Source of the DNA: Latrodectus hesperus
Lineage: Eukaryota; Arthropoda; Arachnida; Araneae; Theridiidae
Length of the DNA stretch: 64,000 nucleotides
NCBI GenBank assembly: GCA_037975125.1
Contig: CM075857.1
Location: 86,314,699 to 86,378,698, forward strand
Direction: 5' to 3'
Shown here: positions 30,606 through 41,320 of the stretch, one piece after another
How positions within the stretch are numbered: the stretch's first letter is position 1
Layout: each line of letters begins with the position of its first letter
Position numbers and translations under genes: made by a program
Notes under the pieces: model-generated
The model's input: only the letters and a program-made list of their open reading frames with translations
Databases searched by the model: none
Told to the model about the DNA's origin: nothing

Positions 30606-32753
30606 ATAGAGAAATTATTATAATGATGAAATTATATCATAGAGAAATTTTAATTTGTGAAATTTATATGAAAAACTATAAAATAAAACAAGAAAATTTG
30701 GCTCTTTTAAATAAATTTAAATATTTTAAGTAAAAGGAAACCAAATTTGAGAAACAACAGAAAAGAAATTAGTAAAGAAATGTGAAATTTGAATATATTC
30801 CATAAAATAGATTTTCATTAAACTCTGACATTTATTTGTACATCAAAACTAATATGTGTATGGAAAACAGTTTAATTTAAGAATTTTATTTAAGAAAAAT
30901 GTACTGATAAAAAAGTCCTCTTTTGGTAATTTCATGGTGAACTGAATTTTAAATCCTAAGATATTTTTGAGAATATCTCAGAAACTTAATTAAAATTACA
31001 GATTTATGAATAGCGTTGGAAGAGGAGGTTCAAACCATCATAAATATGAGACCGCGACTAGGTCTTCAATTTATAATAGAAGTTATTTCTCATCTTATTA
31101 CGTATAGAAAGCAAGTCAGCAATATATATAATGTTTTTGTTATATAATATAATGCAACAGTTTCTGAAGGTTCCATTGATACATTTTGCAGTTATATTAA
31201 ATCAAAAAAAGCATACCGCTCTTCGAAATGATTCTGAAATGTGTTTTGTCAAATTAATTTTTGTATTAACTAATAAACTAAAGTGATTTCTTAAGAAAAA
31301 CCATGTAAATAAAATTTGATATATATCGAATCCTCAGATATAATTCCTTCTTCTTAATACATCAATGTTTTCCTGTGCAAATGATTGAGATCAAATTTTT
31401 GCCAGAGTGTTAACTTACTCCTCCAAATACTTAATCTTACATAATATTCAAAGCATCTGATCACTTGAGCAAATTGCAGATTTACCAATTATCTAACTAA
31501 TCTGTTTACTTTGAAAATCAATGAAATCTTGATAAAGAATGTGATGGGAGGATGCTATAAGAAAAAAATTGCCAGTAAATATTTTTTACTGTGTGGATAG
31601 ATAGGAATTTGGTTAGAGAAAGGAAAATTAATCTAACTAACCTTGTTGGACACTAAAGACTATTTAGTCTTGTTAATAGCAGAAATTCCTTATTAAATTT
31701 GCAGCATTTTTATTAATCATTGCGAATTGTTTCTTGACAGTGGCCTTTAAAAAATGGTTAACACTTTCACTGTGACTGTTCATGGTTTCGAAAAAAATCG
31801 CTCATAACTCCAGATTTAAATCGATAAAATAAATCCCAAAGCTAACGAATTATTAAAAAATGAGAAGAATTTAATGGAACTGAGCAAAAAAAGATATACA
31901 ACATAAACAAGCTTTAAAATAAAATGAAAAGTTATCAAATAATTATATTGTTTCCGAAATTACCATTTGCATATAAAAAATAGATGTATGAAATTTAATT
32001 GCGTGCAGAAGCTTCAAAGCACTTGTAAGATGTGAAAGGTTACTGTTAGCTTTGTGACTTTTCAGTTTGGTGATATATTTAAGACATCTCTCTGACAATG
32101 TAATTGTGATAAAAGAAAGAAATTATAAAAAACTGACAGCTGTTATTTATCCTAATATATCCCGAATATTTTTGATCTGGTTTAACTCTGGTAATCAAAA
32201 TTGCTCCTTCATATTCTAAATCGAATACTATTAAGAAAATCTTGAAAATAATCAGTGATTCCTATGCATGATCTAATAATATTTATTGTCATGTAGGCAA
32301 AAACCACCACCAATGTCAGCCATATAAGAAGAGTATATATAATCATCAATATTATCCTATTTGATGAGAGTATTTACCATTCCAAACTAAAGGCTGTCTA
32401 AACTATGTGTTGACCCAAAGAAATTTCATTCCAGAATGAAGGATTCGTACTATTCCACAAGAATTTTATGCTTTCTTGATGAATGAAAATATGTTTTATA
32501 TTTTCTGAGAGACAAATCCTTTTTTGGATGATTTATCTTGATATGGTGAAGATACATATTTGGTTGTCTTGAAGCTATGTGAGTTATGACATCAGTGGAA
32601 AATCTGTCGGCAAATTCAACGACATTGATCCTGCTACTGGAGAGAGAGGGCATATTAAAAAATTTCAAACTTATATTAAGATCGACATTTTTTTAAAAAT
32701 GTCCTGTTGTATATTTTATTTATTATTGTTATGCTTAAAATTTTAAGTAATCT
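30606..32753. other. AT-rich non-coding stretch
   Basis: Nothing specific. The 72-codon minus-strand frame at 32450-32668 has no recognisable family. Confidence 0.55.
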
Positions 32754-32765
32754 AAAATGCTCAGC

Positions 32766-33156
32766 CCATCTCCATTTTCAAAAGAAAAACTTTAAGAAGC
32801 ATCTTTGGTGGAATAAAATGTGAGAATACATGGCGAAGAAGAACTAATTCTGAGCTCTATAAATTATATAAAGAACCAGATATTATTAAATTTATCTCAA
32901 TACAGAGATTAAAATGGGCAGGACATTTGAGCCGGATGAACAAGAATCGGGTGACGAAAAAAATTTTCTTGGCTCGCCCCATTGACACCAGAAGAAGAGG
33001 ACGACTGAAACTCCGATGGCGTGACTACCTTGGAAACGACCTAAAAACACTAAAAGTGACAAACTGGATGACCTAATCCAAAAATAGGGGGTCCTGGTAT
33101 GCACTTCTGAGGAAGGCAAAGGCCTACCCTGGGCTGTCATGCCAATAAAGAAGAAG
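32766..33156 (+). mobile_element. 5'-truncated non-LTR retrotransposon (LINE), 3' end only
   Basis: The + strand from 32771 to 33148 reads as the C-terminus of a LINE endonuclease-reverse transcriptase: a stretch with TWRRRTNSELYKLYKEPD, then IQRLKWAGHLSRM, then RRRGRLKLRWRDYLGNDL, then WYALLRKAKAYPGLSCQ and TAA. This end is shared by many arthropod LINE copies. I cannot fix the clade without a search. One in-frame stop (TAA 33074-33076) shows it is dead. The 3' tail is a short GAA repeat (AAGAAGAAG). Target-site duplications AAAATGCTCAGC (32754-32765) and AAAATGCTTAGC (33157-33168) differ at one base and bracket the element, giving precise limits. The minus-strand frame 32892-33170 is a shadow. 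Confidence 0.85.
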
Positions 33157-33168
33157 AAAATGCTTAGC

Positions 33169-33655
33169 AAATTTTATGTGAGAGTTGCTCTGTAATATTG
33201 AATCCTATTTGCCAATTTTCTACTTGTGATTTCCTAACATTAAATATTACGGGTATATAATGCCTTTATATAACAAATGACATACGGAAACACAAAAAAA
33301 TATTATTTTGTCCTTTTCGCAACCAATAAAATATCAAAGGTATGTTCTTTTACGAGATGTATCGTTCTGTAACGCTCATAGTATTCTCTTCGGCCTCTGC
33401 AATAATGCATATCATTTGAGAATGGGAAGTGGTAGACTGGCAGCCCTTTGAAAGTAATGGGTAGTAGGCCTCATTATCAACTATCAACCGAGGTAATTTT
33501 ACAGAAAGTCTTTAGGGTGGGAGAAAATATTCTAAATATCATGCTGTGGAAGTCAATAGTACTAGTAGAATGGGATATTTAACAATCTGTTGATACTGTC
33601 GTTCATTTCTTAGAGTTCCTCTTACAATTAATCGAATATAAAAAAGTGATATATA
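33169..33655. other. Non-coding stretch
   Basis: Segment 33360-33500 is less AT-rich and might be an old repeat. Nothing nameable. Confidence 0.45.
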
Positions 33656-33689
33656 TGTATATATATATATATATACATATGTATATATA
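33656..33689. repeat. (TA)n tract, left half of split microsatellite
   Basis: Interrupted TA repeat with a few G and C substitutions. It continues at 34467 on the other side of the mariner-type insertion. Confidence 0.85.
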
Positions 33690-34463
33690 CAGGGTGATCT
33701 TTTTTAAAGTGACAGTGTTTGGAGTGTCCTGTAGCTCGATCTAATTGGCGAAATGACACCAAATTTGGTATTTAGACTAATCAAAAAATGGGAAAAAGGA
33801 TTTCGTAAAAAAAATTAGTTCCAAAAGTCGCCGATAGGGCATTTTGTGGCGCTGTTGTAATTTACAATAATGAGAATTAGCATAAAACATGGGTATCAAT
33901 GAAAAATGAAAATATTGTGCAATGACAGTGCCAGTAATAGAGGCTATAAAAGCAAGTAGTAAAAGCAAGCTCCGACAAATAATCTCAGCTGACGTGAACG
34001 AGATCCAGTGGCCATGCCTCTCATGTTACCGGAACGTGCGTTATGTTGGTGGAGTATCAAATTTGTCTATTCTAAAGGACAACATAACAAAGACATTGCG
34101 GGATATTCCTGGTGGTATGATACGTATGGCTGTGGAGAAATTTGTGCACAGAATGCACGGTGTTATTTCTAAGAACGGTGCTCACATTGAATGTGGTCTA
34201 ATTCCTCACCGGGGAAGTTAATGTCGTAAATAAACATTAATAATTTTACTGTACGATTGTATGTGTTAGTAATTTTCTTTTCTCACATTTTACACATTGT
34301 AAAGCGCCACAAATGCCTTATCGGCGAGTTTTGGAACTAAAATTTTTTCACGAAGTCCTTTTTCCCATGTACTGATTTGTCTACATACCAAGTTTGGTGC
34401 CATTTCGGCAGTTAGATCGTGCTACAGGGCGTTTCAAACACTGTCACTTTAAAAAAGGTCACC

Positions 34464-34466
<3 letters not shown>
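33690..34466 (+). mobile_element. Long-TIR mariner-type derivative inserted at TA
   Basis: The element begins CAGGGTGATCTTTTTTAAAG and ends with its inverse (CTTTAAAAAAGGTCACCCTG), flanked by TA on both sides. The inverted repeats run about 175 bp (33690-33864 against 34292-34466) with scattered mismatches, sharing GACAGTGTTTG, CCTGTAGC, GGAAAAAGGA and TTAGTTCCAAAA. The 777-bp total is too short for a full transposase. Only the C-terminal coding part remains in the middle, so this is an internally deleted copy that could only have moved with help in trans. It sits inside a TA microsatellite. Confidence 0.88.
33922..34221 (+). pseudogene. Transposase C-terminal remnant inside long-TIR element
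   Basis: A 99-codon frame whose second half (LKDNITKTLRDIPGGM, then AVEKFVHRMHGVISKNGAHIE) matches the C-terminal helix and G-AH-E ending of Tc1/mariner-superfamily transposases. The catalytic DDE residues are absent. The ATG at 33922 is near a deletion joint and is unlikely to be a natural start. No function is expected, though an uninterrupted frame of this length could be translated if transcribed. Confidence 0.6.

Positions 34467-34527
<61 letters not shown>
34467..34527. repeat. (TA)n microsatellite, right half
   Basis: Pure TA repeat of about 61 bp directly abutting the mariner-type right end. Confidence 0.95.
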
Positions 34528-34530
<3 letters not shown>

Positions 34531-35109
34531 GTGAAAATGTTAAACGTTTCTACTTTGATGTTAAGTCAAGCAATCTGTGATATATAATTCATAACAATAA
34601 TTTCGAATCATTATTTGTTTGAAGAATTGAGACTTGGAGAGCTACTAAAAGACTAAAAAAAAGATTAAAGTCAGTCATGAGGGGTCAGATATGTATTTGT
34701 TCGACCTTTTGATATTTGTGAACTTTATTAATAATTTGGACGACTAAATTGGTTATAAAGTTTCTGATAAACGTGGGTTACCATTACGAGAATTACCCAT
34801 ATGATTTTGAGTATGAAGAAACAGAGTTGCAAATATATTTTATTGCTCTGGCTCTCAAATTGTGCAGCACTAGAATATTGGCGTCTATGCTTATCGTGTG
34901 AGCAGAATATTTTCTGTAAATGATGTGCTGGCGTGAGCTCATCAAGTATTTCCATTCCTCTCATACCAAGTATCACAAAAAGAAATGCTTGAAGTGAGCA
35001 TGTCGTCATTTTCTTTGGAGAAATGAACAGTGAAAACTAATTTTATATTTACCTGTGAATCCAAATTTAATCTCCAATAATGTTAATAGACATCATTTAA
35101 TGTGGCTAG
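34528..35109. other. Non-coding stretch
   Basis: A 93-codon minus-strand frame (34728-35009) has a hydrophobic stretch but no recognisable domain. Its composition is slightly less AT-rich than the noise frames. I leave it unsupported. Confidence 0.4.
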
Positions 35110-35285
35110 GACACGAAAGTTATTATTAAGCATCAATGCTGAAATGATGTGGATGTAAAGTGGCAGCCATCTGACCGTGGCTCAAAATTAAGATGTGTTT
35201 GGTGATAGGTTAATGTTGGCAACGCGTTAACCCTAAGGTATAATCCAAGGCTCGTCTGCACCGCTATCTATATATGTAATAAACA
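35110..35285 (+). repeat. SINE-like repeat, family C, partial copy
   Basis: The 3' part (CTGACCGTGGCTCAAAATTA, then GTGATAGGTTAATGTTGGCA, then AACCCTAAGGTATAATCCA, then CACCGCTATCTATATATGTA) aligns with the ends of the copies at 43741 and 58040. The 5' limit is not clear and no target-site duplication was found. Confidence 0.6.
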
Positions 35286-36396
35286 TCAGTGAAATAGATT
35301 CATATGAAGGAATATTGTTTGTACTTATTACAAGAACACACACCGATGGTTCTTGAGAAAAGACCTAAGCATTTATGTTTTTCTTCGTGGAATTTAAAAT
35401 GCTCACTTCTATCGAGAAAATATTGATGTTTGCATGCTCTATTTTGTCAGTACTATAGGAGAGAACATCATAGCAATTTCAAATTGATCAGGACTAGGAT
35501 CACGGGTGATTACCTTCAAGAACAAATAATTCAATGCTTAACTAGTTAGCTCCAACATTGAACTTAAATTCCATCGAGCATATTGCTAATGATTAAGATG
35601 ATTATCCGCAATTTTCTTCTTAAGAAAGTTTACACTCCCTTAATTTAATTCCTAGTCAATGGCTTCTATTTTTTACTGAACTTGACCAGTTAATTGAGAA
35701 CATCAACATCACTCTAAGCATTGTAATACTTTTCTGCAAAATTATGCTTCATATTAAAAATACAAGTATTTTTAATATTAAACTAATTTCAATGCTAACT
35801 GACAAATATAATTTGATATAATTTTATAGTTTTACTAATTTTAAAAAAAACTGCAAATTATTAATAATTCCTCTTCGTGTTCATATATTATTTTATAATT
35901 TAATTTTGTTAAGTTCCATATGAAATATTTTGAGTTTTGTTGGTTCATTTTCATTTTGTGATCACTTTTTTCGTTCGAAGAAAAATTGGAGATTATTTCT
36001 TACTCGATTTATAAGATATATATTTGAGTAAAAATTGCAACTTGAGTGAGAAATATGCTACTTAAAGAATATCATAGTTTAGAATTTTGCTATTCCGTAG
36101 AGTACATCTGCGTTTGAATCTTGTGAAAAAATCATTAACATTGATCTGTATTATATTCTTGGGATGGTATTTAAAAATTCTGTTTATTATTTTTTGGATT
36201 ATTTTGTAGATGATAACTCATAGCTTATAATTCTCATATGGTATTAAAGTGTTTAAATTATGATTATAATTGATTAATTTCTGAACTACATAATCAAATT
36301 TATATTTTGATAGTGTAAAAATATATAAATGAACTAAAGATATTTTTAAGGCAGTACAAGGAACACAATTTTTTAAACTCTTTTAAACAGACATTT
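35286..36396. other. AT-rich non-coding stretch
   Basis: Nothing specific seen. Confidence 0.55.
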
Positions 36397-37130
36397 ATGA
36401 TTATAGATATTAGATTTATCTCATATTTTGAGAACGAAAAAGGAACAAAGAAGAAATCCATCTTTTTTAATGATCTAAAAAGCTTTTTTATACGTTCATT
36501 CTCTCTCTCTCTTTTATCATTTATGTCGAAACGTTCTTCTAAACCGCATTGTCTTTCGACAAATGTTCATTTAGAACTTGCTTTGTGGAATAGTTCGCAA
36601 GATTCCATTATCGAATCTCTCTCTGAGTGTTGCCATTCTGAATTTGACAAAAAGAGCAGGATTACATTTCAATTCGGTTCGGAATCTCTCTCTTGGGAGC
36701 CAACTTAATGAGAAAATGATGCCGTGCCTGTCAATTTGATTAATGGCAAACGACTTCCCAGTCTTTCTCTTTATCCTTGCTTGTCTTTCCCGCGCTCACA
36801 GTTAAATGAGCGACCGATTTGGTCGAATTAACATTTCTCGTCTCTGAATCGACTTTAAAAGTTAATGTGATTTAATTAGTCCAAATCGACCTTTGATTCA
36901 CTGGAATTCTGAGTCGAATCCCTCATCCGATTTTCTTCATTTGAGTAATTTAATAAAACGGAACAATGTTCACTCATTTCGATTGGTTATTGCAGGATGT
37001 AGATTAACATCGACTTTTGGAATGTACAGGCGTCGACTCTTTGAATTAAGAGCAAGAGAGTTCATTTTAACATTCGATAATCGGAGTTATTCGAACTGCA
37101 GTTGTAAAAATTGATTCGAATTCGGATTTT
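36397..37130. promoter_or_regulatory. Mixed-composition block, possible conserved non-coding DNA
   Basis: This block is less AT-rich and has repeated TCGA-bearing words (TCGAATC, TCGACTT, ATCGACC) and pyrimidine tracts (TCTCTCTCTC). It also has TTGATTAATGGC near 36740, a homeodomain-like site. Two + strand frames (36397-36708, 36893-37114) are open but show no family pattern. I favour regulatory or conserved non-coding DNA over a gene, with low certainty. Confidence 0.22.
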
Positions 37131-38718
37131 CTATAGTATTCACCGTAACCGTAATGTTGATAATAATATTCATCGAGAGACCCATTTCTGTTTCTATTCA
37201 AGCTAATTGATGCCTTAATGGCTAAATTTTAGTTTAATAATGCTGCACATGCATCGAGAAATGTGAATTATATAAATCAGAAAAGGAATTTGAATGTAAT
37301 CAATAAAATGAATTTCAGATAATTATTCCCTTTGAAAAGAGATGAGTAATTTTAATAGTAAGAAGGAGAATATGGATACATAATTTTCTCTAATAAGAAT
37401 TCGAATCAAGTTTTAAAAATTCAGGCGTACATAATAAATTTCACAGATATTGATGATTTCAACTCTTTTAAAATAATAAACCTTAAAAAAAAAAGAAAGA
37501 TAATACTGTAATTAGTTGAAATCAACATTTTCTTGCTTCTAACTGAAACAAAAATTTAAGGTCTTTATAAGTAAAAAACAAGAATGTATTCTTTCAGAAA
37601 AAATGTAACCTATTTATTTTTTCAACTCTTAATTTATTCATTTCAATTAGTAGAGTTCCATTTTTTGAGCAAATAAGATTGAAAGTCTCAAAGAATAACA
37701 AACAAGCATTATTTTGCATTGTAATGGTATTATTTTATTTTACATTTATTTGTTTAGTAAAAGAACTAATCCTATTTGTCATTTGTTAAAAATAAAAATA
37801 ATGTCAGCTTCAAATTTTTGAAAAAAAAAGTAATAAAAATAAATAGCATTCCTAGATCTATTTTTAAGAATAAATAGTTGTGAAACCAACCAACAAACAA
37901 TAGGATATCGCAACTTGTTGAAAATTGTGCATTTATGAGGTTTGCTTGAATTTTTAAACTTAATTCTTCATATTCAAATCTTAAAATGAAACATATTTTA
38001 TGTTTTATATTATTTTTATTTGCGCAAGACAAGTTACAAAATAATATAAAATGAAAAATTCCTAATTATTACATTTATTTTTCAGGTATATAATATGCAA
38101 CAAAGTAAAATAAATCTATTACAATATTTGAAACGATGTTGGCTTATGTAATTTCCATAACTAATGAAAGGATTTGTAAGTTTAAATCAACTAAATATTT
38201 TGCCTTTTTCATTTTCCTATTTTATGTTTTAAATTCACACGAGAATAACTAATATTCTTTTTAAGAAGAGAAAATTATTTCAAGATGCATTCATTTAAAT
38301 AACTTATACAATGAACTTCCTGCTGTACAAGAAAGAGCAATGAATCTTAAGTTAACTTAAATCAGTTATTTGTTAGCATTAGACGTGAATTTTAGACTGC
38401 CGAGACTTCATTAGTCGATTTTTATTTCTTATAGTTTATTTACTTGATTAGTTAATTCCTTTTTTTAAAATACATAGGAAGGTATAAGAAAAACTATGAC
38501 ATATTTTATTTTATCTGTCAGAAACATTGTGAATATAATGAAATATATACATGTAATTAATTATCATTTGTTTGTGTTGTTAAGTATATGAAATAGTTTT
38601 AATTGAAGTTACTCATGTATTTTTCAATATTTATTAATGTTTTATTTTATAGTTATAATATATTAATTATATATAAAATGAGAAATGTATTACTTAAATC
38701 TGTGTATGTGATTAATCC
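37131..38718. other. AT-rich non-coding stretch
   Basis: Nothing specific. The minus-strand frame 37772-38032 is Phe/Leu/Asn-rich noise. Confidence 0.55.
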
Positions 38719-38733
38719 TTATGCCCCATCTAA

Positions 38734-38959
38734 ACTAAACTAAATTCCATGGCACGAAGCCCATGTGGGCCAAGGCCTACAGTGCCCAAAACTGTTTTCA
38801 TGACAGAGGGCCCTGGGGTGCGAAGCATATGTCCCAGTTAGATGGTCAGCCTAACGTAAGAATCCCAGTGTTTAGTTCCCAAGCATGCTTGGTACTCAGT
38901 TAATCGACCCACTGAAGGGATGAAAGGCTGAGTCAACCTTGCCCAGCCCAAGGATCGAA
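38734..38959 (-). mobile_element. tRNA-derived SINE, family B, 5'-truncated copy
   Basis: Read on the minus strand this matches the copy at 56665-56944: GATCCTTGGGC, GCAAGGTTGACTCAGCCTTT, GAGTACCAAGCATGCTTGGG, TTAGGCTGACCATCTAACTG, GCACTGTAGGCCTTGGCCCA. It lacks the A-box head and starts within the B box. The 3' tail is a (TTTAG)n type (AGTTTAGTTTA). Exact 15-bp duplications TTATGCCCCATCTAA at 38719-38733 and 38960-38974 fix the limits. Confidence 0.9.
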
Positions 38960-38997
38960 TTATGCCCCATCTAATGGAATTAATAATAGCAATAGAA

Positions 38998-39242
38998 TAT
39001 TTTTTCTAATGCCCGTCTGCCTTTAGGCCTTTGACTTATACAGCTCTTTAATGGGCGAAGTAATGGCCTTTCTCTCTCATACAGTGGGGCACCCTGTGGA
39101 TGTGGCATCTTCTCCCCGAAAGTGAAGTGATAAAGAAACACAAAGGAAGAAAAAGAATCATCCATGCCCGAATCTCATTTCATACGAACCCGGGATCTTC
39201 TGCTTATAAGTTAAGAATGCTAACCTCTTAGCCATTGATCAT
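38998..39242 (-). mobile_element. tRNA-derived SINE, family A, minus-strand copy
   Basis: On the minus strand the head carries an A-box-like TGGCTAAGAGGTTAGC (39219-39234) and a damaged B box (CCCGGGTTCGTA near 39182-39195), then ATTCGGGCATGGATG as in the copy at 40051. The 3' end is a short A-rich tail (the T run at 38998-39005 on the + strand). It lies only about 25 bp from the family B SINE. No clean target-site duplication was found. The minus-strand open frame inside it is not a gene. Confidence 0.8.
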
Positions 39243-40037
39243 CATATAATATAAAAATACCTATATAAAATTAGTTATATTTAAAGTAAATCAGAAATCC
39301 AAAGAGATTGAAGTAGATATTTTATTTCTAAATAAAAATAAAATTGTTAAATAACCTATAATTTTGTTTTTTATTTGAATTTTATTATTTTTATCCCTTT
39401 ATTTTTGATTATGGAATTCTCAGCTGTCTGTTAGCGAGTAGTTATGCTGAAAATATTATTTTATCAAAATAGTTTTAAGTAACATATTCAATTAAAAAAA
39501 TTAGTGCAGGAATGTTTTTGAATACTTTTTATGTTTCATGCATCAATAATAACTTACGAAATAATTTGATTTGATTTTATGAAATCCTATTATTCTTGAT
39601 TTTTTTTGTTCCTTTATTTAAATTTATGCATGTCTCATCGTACACTATGATTACACTGATTACTTTTTATCACATCCAACTAAGAAAGCATTATAAAATT
39701 GTTCTTAAATTAACGATTTTTCTCAACTCTTAAATTAATTTTTTTTCTAATATTTCAAGTGATTTTCAAAATGTTTCAATTACATTAATATTTTCAACAT
39801 TTATAAATCAGTTAAATACACATATATATGCATTGAACAGATGAAGTTTTATATCAAATAAGATTTTTTGAATCACACAACTTAGTACTACACTCGGATT
39901 TAGTTTTAGCTTCTGGAAGAGATAATAGTCTTTAATATTGACATAAATTATTTTTTTAAAATTTCTTATGCACTTAAAATTATTGATTATTAAGCATATA
40001 TTGCAGTTGCAATTAGATGATAAATATTTAAAACTTC
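39243..40037. other. AT-rich non-coding stretch
   Basis: Nothing specific seen. Confidence 0.55.
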
Positions 40038-40050
40038 AAGTTTCCAAAAT

Positions 40051-40349
40051 ACCGACCAATTGGTTGAGTGGTTAGCGTTCCTGACTCCTGAGCTGTTGGT
40101 CCCGGGTTCGAATCCCGGTTCGGGCATGGATGTTTCTTTTCTTCTCTGTGTTTCTCTGTCCTTTCTTCTGTGATGTTGTATGAATGTGGGCCGCCCTATA
40201 AACGGGTTTGTGGAGGTATGGCGCCGGTAACGCTACTCGCCTCCGTGACTTGGTTCACAGGTGCCCGCTGGGTAACGACAAATGAGTAGCAGTCTCTGGC
40301 CTTGTTGTGGCATAGGGTTCAACCCTCTTGTGACCGCCATTGAAAAAAA
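40051..40349 (+). mobile_element. tRNA-derived SINE, family A, intact copy
   Basis: Best-preserved SINE in the window. The head has an RNA polymerase III A box (TGGTTGAGTGGTTAGCG, 40061-40077) and a perfect B box (GGTTCGAATCC, 40105-40115). Together they look like a tRNA gene without a credible cloverleaf acceptor end, which is why I do not call it a tRNA. The body (GGGCATGGATG, then CCCTATAAACGGG, then TAACGCTACTCGCCTCC) ends with an A run. Identical 13-bp duplications AAGTTTCCAAAAT at 40038-40050 and 40350-40362 bracket it, showing insertion by target-primed reverse transcription. The low divergence of the promoter boxes suggests a fairly recent copy. Confidence 0.95.
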
Positions 40350-40362
40350 AAGTTTCCAAAAT

Positions 40363-40700
40363 CAAAAGTTTTTGACTCCAATCACTTTATATTCACGAAA
40401 ATATTATTTCCAAAGACCTCCTGTAGAATTTATTAAATTGAAAGATTCTTGAAAAGATAATCATTTCTACTGAGTTTTAACAAAGAATTTCGTACAAAAA
40501 CAACTCAGAGATAGAGATCATGTCTCTGAGTTGTATACCATGCAGAATTTATTATTCCACGTGTGGGTTTTGAATTTGCTTGCAAGTCAAGCTAATCATC
40601 CTTAAAAATAATAACGGATATCTACCAAAGTTCATTCAAACACGTTAAAGTGTGTAAAAAAGTAAAAGACACATCATATTTATTTTTCGTTTCACATTTT
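40363..40700. other. AT-rich non-coding stretch
   Basis: Contains a short inverted pair CAACTCAGAGA / TCTCTGAGTTG (40501-40535). Otherwise nothing is seen. Confidence 0.45.
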
Positions 40701-41320
40701 TTTCAGTGCTCTTGTAGTATTTTATTTTTAAAAGTTTAATCCTTCAAACTGATGAGAAATTCTGGTTTCGAATTTCATGCGAATCTGTTTGGTGGTTCCC
40801 GAAATGTATACCACATTCTGTTTCACTGTTCTGTGTTCTGAATGGCATTTTAATAGCTCCATTAATTCCTCGATATGATAAGACACACGCATGCCAAATT
40901 TTATTTTAATATGTTATTCCGTGCTAGTGGAATCGCATAATACGCTTATCTTGAGGGCTAGTATATTTTTATAAGCGTAACTGATCTTCAGAAAACATAA
41001 AGAACATGTGTGTGACATTTCATTTAAATCTTTCATACGTCCTGTAAGGCCATTCTTTTTATTCTTATTTCAACCTCTTTTGGTGTGCTTGAGACTTTTT
41101 ATGCTATTATTTAATCCTTCAAGGTGATAAAGAACATGTGTTACAAATTTATGGAATGCTAAATGTCAAAGGATGTTCAATTTGTGCGCCATGCATTTTG
41201 TTTTTCACATCTTAACACCATCTTATGAGGCACACACAAGCAAGCCATATTTTATTAGCGTAACTAATCCTTCTAGAGTAGTGATTACAACCATGCTTTA
41301 AATTTTAGATAAATTTGTCA
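40701..41320. repeat. Degenerate long-period repeat, about four units
   Basis: Related phrases recur in direct orientation: TTAATCCTTCAAACTGATGAG (about 40737), GTAACTGATCTTCAGAAAACATAAAGAACATGTG (two parts, about 40977), TTAATCCTTCAAGGTGATAAA with GAACATGTGTTACAAATT (about 41112), and GTAACTAATCCTTCTAGAG (about 41267). Between them GCATGCCAAATTTTATTT-like and CGTAAC-like words also recur. Spacing varies from about 135 to 250 bp, so this is an old, eroded tandem array or satellite fragment. Confidence 0.6.

Noticed and set aside
32892..33170. 92-codon minus-strand frame
   Set aside because: Antisense to the + strand LINE reverse transcriptase C-terminus bounded by target-site duplications.
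34728..35009. 93-codon minus-strand frame with a hydrophobic segment
   Set aside because: Slightly less AT-biased than the noise frames, but no recognisable motif, splice sites or promoter context.
40061..40125. Possible functional tRNA gene
   Set aside because: A and B boxes are present, but the sequence is the head of a SINE with a poly(A) tail and target-site duplications, and no proper acceptor-stem pairing is evident.
40501..40535. Short inverted repeat CAACTCAGAGA / TCTCTGAGTTG
   Set aside because: An 11-bp hairpin alone in AT-rich DNA, with no element-like flanks or repeats.
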